From: Costus lasius
Lineage: Eukaryota > Streptophyta > Magnoliopsida > Zingiberales > Costaceae
NCBI GenBank assembly: GCA_027563935.2
Contig: CM050449.1
Span: 55,445,949-55,509,948, forward strand
DNA length: 64,000 nucleotides
Direction of reading: 5' to 3'
Shown here piece after piece: positions 56,689 through 64,000 of the stretch. Made by a program: the position numbers and the translations under genes. A model generated the notes under the pieces. It had not been told where the DNA came from and did no database searches. It saw nothing but the letters and a program-made list of their open reading frames with translations. Each line of letters opens with the position of its first letter. Positions within the stretch are counted from its first letter, which is position 1.

Positions 56689-59638
56689 TGTAACATCCCA
56701 CATGCTTAACCCCAAACAAATGGCACAATTCACAAATGATACAGGATGTTTCATATAAGATCGATCATATGCTAGGTAAAACCGAGTTCAAGAAAACACG
56801 ATCTGAAAAATTTCATAAATCCATACACACAAATTCACAAAACTCAAATCTCATAAGGGTACCTGCCACCACGCAATCCTTGCACTAGACATATGCAAGG
56901 CAACAGTTATATCAAAACCGATTCAAATTCATAAAATCCATAAAGGTACCTGCCACCAGGCAATACTTGCACTAGACATATGCAAGTTACAGGGTATATC
57001 AAAACCGATTGCACGGAATATACAACAAGCCGAAATTCAAAACAAAATCACAAAATCGATTTTATAAACCCATACCAAACACCGAAACCAGGCTGAAGCC
57101 CGCGGTGACACAAAAAATCAAACTCAGTTAACTGCCACAATCTGGCAACACAAATTCATATAGTTCACATGGTTCACATCACATAGTTCACATAGTTCAT
57201 ATAAATCATATGGTTTAGCCACAACCGGCTCCAGAAAATTTTAGCATAAAAGTTCTTAAGCAGCAAACATAATATCCACGCCAATGTTACTCATGAAATG
57301 CGCCCCTGCTCTATGCCTGAAAATAATGAGGGGTGAGCTACACAACCCAGTGAGTGGATAGTCTAAATCGACCATCCATAACATACACTCAAAAATATAG
57401 GCAGATTATTTTAAAAATCTTTAACAAGAACATTATGTCAACATATAACAAAATAAAGAAACAGAAATCATATAAACAGTCAGATGTACACACTAGCATA
57501 TAACAAACTCATGTTCACAAACTCAGGTTCTAGAGTTTTACTCTAACCCAATTAAACACATATATTTTAAACCAACTAAACACACCATACTTAATTAACC
57601 TAGTTGTCCAGCATATTCAGTAGTGACCAATATGGTCTAACCCGGCTTGGCCAAAGCACTGGGAGCTGCAAAATCTCGTGCAACACATAAACATGGATAG
57701 TGAGTAGAATCAAGAGGTGGCCCCCGTCAGGTCACGACGTGGCACTTTGCTCTATCACCCCATAACACATCAGAGTGATGACATCAAGAGGTGGCCCCTG
57801 TCTGATCAAGACATGGCACTTTGCGTCTTATATCACCCCGTCACATAAAGAGTAATGACATCAAGAGGTGGCCCCTGTCTGATCAAGACATGGCACTTTG
57901 CGTCAAAAACCCGTTCTCCCAAAAGGTTCCTACTGGACAACAGACACATCTTATTTCATATTTCACATAGGTGAACATATTTCACAAAGGTGGACTCCTA
58001 AGTGTCAACTAGACTCTAGGATAGTCATCACAAAAATCATATCGGGCAGGCTGAACATCAACCCCCATCACAATAATCATAATAGGCAGGCTGAACATCA
58101 ACCTCCTCACATATCACAATACAGGGCTGAAATTCAAACCCTTAACATAACACATAAGGACTATCCCCTTGAGTTCATAGTTACACCTAGCCTTAGTCCT
58201 AACCAACACATAACACATAATATTCAAAATTCTCATAATCACATAATTTTCAAAAATCTCATAACCACATAATGTTCACAATTTACATAACAACATAATA
58301 TTCCAAAAATCACATAAACACCTAATATTCAAAAAATCACATAATTACATAATATTAACAATCATATAATGTAGTGTGATCCTTAGGTTTCATGCTGATT
58401 AGTTCAGTCAAACCTTACTAGGTTATCATCCAAATTTCTCAAACAATTTCTCAATAATGCAGTTAACAAGTATCCATAAAATCAACATAAAATGTAAAAC
58501 ATGCATTCTTACTAACGGAATAAAATCACTGATTTAATACTCAAAATTCAATGATTTAATGCTACCAAAATTCCCTATAAAAACACCTTAAATTTCATAC
58601 AAATTTTCGGTTAAATAATCATCAAGATTTCGGTTTTCATAATTAAATCAAATTTCAGTTTTCATAACAATTATCAAGATTATTTCGGTTTTCATAATTA
58701 ACATCAAAATTCGGTTTTCATACCAATTATCAAGATCAATTCGGTTTACATGGAAAATTAGGTTTTCATGGAGATATACAATTCGGTTCTCATGAATAAC
58801 AATGCCCTAAATTCGGTTTTCATACCTTACATACACTTTGCATAATTACGGTTTTAACATGGTAAAATTTCCAAAATTTCCAATCCATTCAATATATCAA
58901 TTAACACAACTAAGTTCATAGGTCAAACAAGACATTCCACTCACCTTGAACCGTGAACACCAATAAGAAAAACCCTTCTAAAAATTCGTCTAAGGCTTTG
59001 AAAGGCGCCACTAATCACCAAGGAAAAATTCGCCAAAGGGGAAGAGATGAAGAAATCGCCAAAATCGTCTCAAGAACTCTTCAAGAACACCTAAATCGCT
59101 TTCTTCCTCCTAGCCGTCGCCCAAGGTTTTTCTTCAAGCCCAAAAGTCGCCAACTCTCTACCCTAACCGAAATTACCTACTTAAATTTTGGTTTTTAAGG
59201 TTTTAACCCTCTAACCAATTAATTCAAAAAGGGTTTAACCCATTAACCCATTAATTCAAATTTTAAAAACCCAATAATCCCATAGTTTAAGTGAAAGTCC
59301 AATAAGAGTTAATCTAACATCCAATAAGCTAGTTAACTAATTAATTTAATTAACTTACAAATAACCAATCACTTAACCGAAATCCAATAAGGATTTAATT
59401 AATATCCAATAAGGATTTAATTAATTTATCCTAAATTAACAACCAATAATCAACCATTAATCTCTAATTAATTTACCATAATTTAACAACCAATCACAAA
59501 TCAAATAATTAACAATCAATAAGCTAGTTAATTAGCATTCAATAAATTTTACTTGAATCATAATAAAATATCACAGTCAATAATTTTATTTAATTCAAAG
59601 ATAATGCTTACCATGACTCAAGATCCTTGGATCTTACA
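56689..59638 (-). repeat. Element C 3' LTR
   Basis: 2950 bp. On the minus strand it starts TGTAAGATCC and ends GGGATGTTACA, giving TGTAA/TTACA inverted ends. The only copy in the window, so the outer edge is set by the terminal motif alone. It contains two GGTACCTGCCACCA-type repeats (about 56858 and 56944) and the GGTGGCCCC array at 57710-57905. The 124-codon ORF at 57898-58272 is LTR sequence. Confidence 0.75.
57710..57905. repeat. LTR tandem array of element C, related to that of A
   Basis: Three units, each ATCAAGAGGTGGCCCC(C/T)GTC then a GTGGCACTTTGC or ATGGCACTTTGCGTC block, at about 57710, 57783 and 57861. The core motifs are those of the element A array although the surrounding LTRs are unrelated by eye. 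Confidence 0.8.
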
Positions 59639-59651
59639 TCCCTCCCTCCTT
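59639..59651 (-). other. Element C polypurine tract
   Basis: AAGGAGGGAGGGA on the minus strand, directly before the TGTAAGATCC start of the 3' LTR and 17 bases beyond the polyprotein stop. Confidence 0.8.
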
Positions 59652-59667
59652 ATAAAGCTTTAGTCCT

Positions 59668-62600
59668 CTAAAGCTCAGCATCCATATCATCAAAGAGGTA
59701 AGCATAAAATTTCCTCATATCAGCTTCAGTCTCCCATGTCGCCTCCTCAACTGACTGATTTCCCCAGATAACCTTTACCAAAGGTATAGTCTTGTTCCTC
59801 AGAACTTTATCCTTTCTATCAACAATCCGGAGAGGTCTTTCCTCGAAAGTCAAATCACTCTGAATCTGAAGAGGTTCCAACTCCAACACATGAGATGGAT
59901 CGGGATGATATTTCCTCAAAGCAGAGACATGGAATACATTATGCACATGATCCATAGCAGGAGGTAAAGCCAATCGGTAAGCCACTGGACCAACTCTCTC
60001 AATAATATCAAAAGGGCCTACAAACCTAGGGCTCAACTTGCCCTTTTTGCCAAATCTCATAACACCCTTTGTAGGTGACACTTTCAAGAACACATGATCC
60101 CCTACCATAAACTCCAAGGAACGACGACGGTCGTCAGCATAACTCTTCTGTCTGTCCCGAGCAATTTTCAGTTTATCCTGGATCTCTCTGACCTTATCAG
60201 TAGTCTCCTGAACTGCATCAGATCTCAAAATCATTCTGTCACCAGTTTCCTCCCAACACAAGGGAGTCCTACACCTTCTCCCATACAAGGCCTCATAAGG
60301 AGCCATCTGAATACTAGAGTGGAAGCTATTATTATAAGTAAACTCTATCAAAGATAGATCCCGGTTCCACTCAGAACTCCAATCAACCACATAGGCTCTC
60401 AACAAATCTTCTAGAGTCTGTATAGTACGCTCCGTCTGGCCATCAGACTGAGGATGGTATGCTGTACTAAAACTCAACTTAGTACCCAAACCTTCCTGTA
60501 AGCTCTTCCAAAATCTGGACAGAAATCGAGAGTCCCTATCAGACACAATATCAACCGGAACTCCATGCAGTCTGACTATCTCATCAATGTACAATCTGGC
60601 CAGCCTCTCTAAAGAATAAGTCATCTTAACCGGAAGAAAATGGGCTGATTTAGTGAGTCTATCAACAATCACCCAAATAGCATCATGACCCAATCTGGTT
60701 CTGGGCAAACCACATACAAAATCCATACTGATGCATTCCCACTTCCACTCAGGAATAGGAAGAGACTGCAATAAACCACCAGGCTTCTGATGTTCAGCCT
60801 TTACAGTCTGACAGGTTAAACACCTAGAGACAAAATCATATACCTCTTTCTTCATACCCGGCCACCAAAAACTTTTCTTGAGGTCCTGATACATCTTTGT
60901 CACACCAGGATGTAGAGAATATTTGGAGTTATGGCTGTCCTCCAATATTTCTTTCCTCAAGCTCGGTTCCTCAGGGACACATACCCTTCCACGAAACCGA
61001 AGAATACCATCATCAGACAGGCTAAAATCCTGAACTGCGCCATCAACCAGACTATCCCTGATCTGAACTAATTTTGAATCCACAGACTGCTGATCTCTGA
61101 TCTTCTGCAACAAAGCAGACTGTACTCTGAGAAAAGCCACATAACCAGACTGAACTTTAGGAGAAACACTGATCCTGAGATCGCTGAACTCCTGCAGTAA
61201 CCGCCACTCACTGACTCGTAAAGCAGCTACTGAAGTAACTGGATGTCTGCTCAGAGCATCCGCCACCACATTGGCCTTTCCAGCCTGATACTGAATGGAG
61301 AAGTCATAGTCTTTGATCAACTCCATCCATCTTCTCTGTCTCATGTTCAACTCCTTCTGAGTGAAGATATACTTGAGACTCTGGTGATCAGTGAACAGAT
61401 CAAACTCCTGACCTAACAAATAGTGACGCCATATCTTCAAAGCAAAGACTACGGCCGCCAACTCTAAATCATGAGTAGGGTAGTTCAATTCATACTCCTT
61501 TAGTTGTCTCGAAGCATAGGCTACTACAGAACCCTTCTGCATCAAGACACAACCCAACCCTTTGCCAGAAGCATCCGTATAAACAGTAAACCTTTCCCCA
61601 TCACTAGGAATAATGAGGATCGGTGTACTAGTCAACCTTCTCTTCAGCTCTTGGAAGCTCTCTTCACACTTGTCATCCCAAATAAACTTAGCTTCCTTTC
61701 TGGTCAACTTAGTTAAAGGACCCGCCAGCTTGGAGAATCCCTCAACAAATCGCCGGTAGTAACCTGCCAAACCCAGAAAACTTTTGATCTCAGTAGCACT
61801 AGTCGGTCTTCCCCAATTGAGGATGGCTTGCACTTTAACTGGATCCACAGACACCCCCTGACCAGAAATCACATGTCCAAGGAAACTGATCTTCTCTAGC
61901 CAGAACTCACACTTACTAGCCTTGGCATATAACCGGTTCTTCCTCAGAACCTCCAGCACTCTGCGCAAGTCACTGACATGATCTGAAGTAGTCCGTGAGT
62001 ATACCAAAATATCGTCTATAAAGACTACCACACAAGAGTCAAGCAATTCATGGAATACCCTGTTCATCAAATCCATGAAGACAGCAGGTGCATTCGTCAG
62101 TCCAAAAGGCATAACTAAAAACTCGAAATGCCCATACCTGGTCCTGAAAGCAGTCTTAAATATATCCTCATCCTTGACTCTAAGCTGGTAATACCCTGAT
62201 CTCAGATCAATCTTAGAGAACACTGTAGCTCCCTGTAATTGATCAAATAGATCATCAATTCTGGGAAGAGGATACTTATTCTTGATAGTCACTTGGTTAA
62301 GCTGCCTGTAGTCTATACACATCCTCAGGGTTCCATCTTTCTTCTTCACAAATAACACTGGCGCTCCCCAAGGAGAAGCACTAGGCCGAATATATCCTTT
62401 CTCTAACAATTCCCCCAGTTGTTTCTTAAGCTCGGCCAACTCTGAAGTAGCCATACGATAAGGAGCTCTGGAGATAGGTGCCGTACCTGGCGCCAACTCA
62501 ATGCCAAATTCTACTTCTCTTATTGGTGGCAAGCCTGAAAATTCTTCAGAGAACACATCAGGAAATTCTTTCACCACCGCCATCTGAGTCAAATCAGAAG

Positions 62601-64000
62601 TAGAATCATCCTGCACCTTAACATGCGCAAGATAACCCTTGCATCCACTAGCCAGTAATTTCCTGGCCTGCAGGAAAGATATCACATGCGGTCCTTGGTC
62701 TGACACTAGACCTCTCACAAAAATCCGATTCCCATCTAGCAGATTTAAAGTGATTACTTTCTCAAAGCAATCCACAGAGGCATGATGGGAAGACAACCAA
62801 TCCATTCCTAGAATGACATCATAGTCTTGCATGTCTAGGAGGATTAAATCCACTAGAAACTCATAACCCTCTACATGTACCACACAATCAGCACACACAG
62901 TATCTGTAGATAACGATTTTCCTAAGGGAGTACTCACAGACACAGCATAATTCATCACCTTAGGTAACACAGGTAAACATGCAGCAAATTTAACAGATAC
63001 AAAAGATAAATTTGCACCAGGGTCAAATAATATGCGGGCTAACTGATCAAATACGAATAAAGTACCTTCCACGACGGATCGGGAAGCTTGTGTATCCTTC
63101 TCAGCCACAGCATACACTCTAGTCTGGACTGTAGGCTTATCTGCGCCTCTAGGTTGCATCTCAGGTTCTTTGCAGTCCTTAGCCATGTGCCCTGGTTTCT
63201 TACACCTGAAGCATATACCATTCTTCCTATGACAGTCTTTCACTAAATGTCCCTTGAGCCCACAATAACTACAAGTGATACCGTTTCTTACATCCCTGGC
63301 ATCCCTGAACTGCTGCGGTGCATCCCTGGACTGCTGCGGTGCCTTGTAGGAGTAAGGCTTATACCTGCTCTTCTTATAATCTTTATGCCTAGGGTACTTC
63401 TTACCCTTGCCGCCACTGCCATGCTGAGGAACCGCCGCCTCAGCTGCAGGAACTACTGTCACGACAACATGAGAACTCCTCTCAGATATATACCTCTCAA
63501 TGGTGCGCGCTCGCCCAACAGTTTCAACATAGGTCTCCAAGTGTTGAGCACCAACCTGCTCTCTAATGTCCCATCTGAGACCTCTGAGAAACTTAGTAGC
63601 TCTCCTCTTTTCAGTGTTTATCAGGTGAGGAGGATACTTTCCCAATTTCGTGAACTGTACTTAATACTGGTCCACCGTCATATCACCCTGCTCCAGGTGA
63701 ATAAATGCCACTTCTCGGTCCTCTACCAAACTATCTGGGAAGTACTTCTCGTTAAATCGAGACAAGAAGTAAGGCTAATCTACAGTCTCATGTCTTTCTT
63801 CGGCAAGTCTCACCACGCCTTTCCACCACTCATCTGCGTCACTACGCATCATATAGGTGGCCAGACATAACTTATCCTCATCTGAGCAGCGCATGACTTG
63901 GAAAATCTTTTCCAAGCACAACTGCCAGTTCTCAGCAGTACTGGATTCTGAGCCCCCATAAAATGAGCTAGGACCCAGTTTCTGGAATTCACTCACAAGC
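59668..64000 (-). pseudogene. Element C gag-pol polyprotein; pol intact, two stops in gag, 5' end outside
   Basis: One frame throughout. Stops are TAG 63777-63775 (after ERHETVD, where Trp is usual) and TAA 63663-63661 (after MTVDQY, where Glu is usual). From 63660 to 59668 the frame is open for about 1330 codons. Order: gag end; two zinc knuckles [14 protein letters not shown] and [14 protein letters not shown]; protease with [11 protein letters not shown] (D-P-G for D-S-G, near 63018); RT with [39 protein letters not shown]; RNase H with [11 protein letters not shown]; integrase with Asp at 60723-60721, Asp at 60540-60538 and Glu at 60432-60430 (35-residue gap); chromodomain-like [25 protein letters not shown] at the end. 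Pol enzymes look capable except the protease, but gag cannot be made whole. Confidence 0.9.

Larger units (their letters stand above)
56689..64000 (-). mobile_element. Element C: Tekay/Del-like Ty3/gypsy, running off the window
   Basis: 3' LTR 56689-59638, purine-rich tract 59639-59651, gag-pol from 59668 to beyond the window on the minus strand. The 5' LTR, primer site and first part of gag are outside. It is inserted in the 3' LTR of element B and so is the newest member of the A-B-C chain. Pol is unbroken; gag has two stops. Protein motifs and LTR style are like element A but clearly a different family. Confidence 0.88.

Noticed and set aside
57898..58272. 124-codon ORF in the element C LTR
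   Set aside because: Lies wholly within the LTR, starts in the tandem array and has no domain.

Overview
The window is nuclear DNA of a flowering plant. One ordinary host gene is recognisable; nearly everything else is LTR retrotransposons, their relics, small fold-back DNA elements and tandem repeats. The host gene is a three-exon, minus-strand gene for plastid 2-C-methyl-D-erythritol 2,4-cyclodiphosphate synthase (IspF/MCS, MEP isoprenoid pathway) at 8798-10771. The species cannot be fixed from sequence alone; a monocot is a guess.

Layout. 1-4858: AT-rich relic DNA with a decayed Athila/Tat-type retroelement (primer-site relic at 3505-3524). 4859-about 6330: an LTR-like segment with a GC-rich ~127-bp repeat. 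6331-8420: nothing recognised. 8421-8583: a small fold-back MITE. 8798-10771: IspF. 11456-11798: a second MITE, followed by a GC-rich, internally duplicated probable hAT-like segment. 14125-15215: a long degenerate minisatellite. 17204-35009: a minus-strand chromoviral Ty3/gypsy arranged head to tail (internal fragment - LTR - internal - LTR - internal end), split near its right end by a complete, young Ty1/copia element at 25907-34965 (5-bp target duplication, near-identical LTRs, open 1304-codon polyprotein). 35010-36340: GC-rich repeat cluster and an unknown small ORF. 36341-42063: Athila-type relic with a broken ORF-1-like gene between two arrays of a ~70-bp ACGG repeat. 42064-64000: a nested chain. 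Element A (Tekay/Del-like gypsy, minus) has its 5' LTR split by element B (plus strand, one ORF only), whose 3' LTR is split by element C (another Tekay/Del-like gypsy, minus) that runs off the window.

Main points of interest. (1) The copia element appears to start its polyprotein inside its own 5' LTR: ATG GCA TCG in strong context is followed at once by a splice donor, and the long ORF, which has no ATG at its head, opens exactly at a splice acceptor in the matching frame. (2) The copia leader carries two hairpins of the same architecture whose stems covary. (3) Element B is an LTR element whose only intact gene is a 451-residue protein built on a retropepsin-like domain that has lost its D-S/T-G catalytic motif; it has no recognisable gag, RT or integrase. 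(4) The gypsy at 17-26 kb is a tandem internal-LTR-internal array. All similarity statements come from reading the sequence by eye; no alignment or database search was run.
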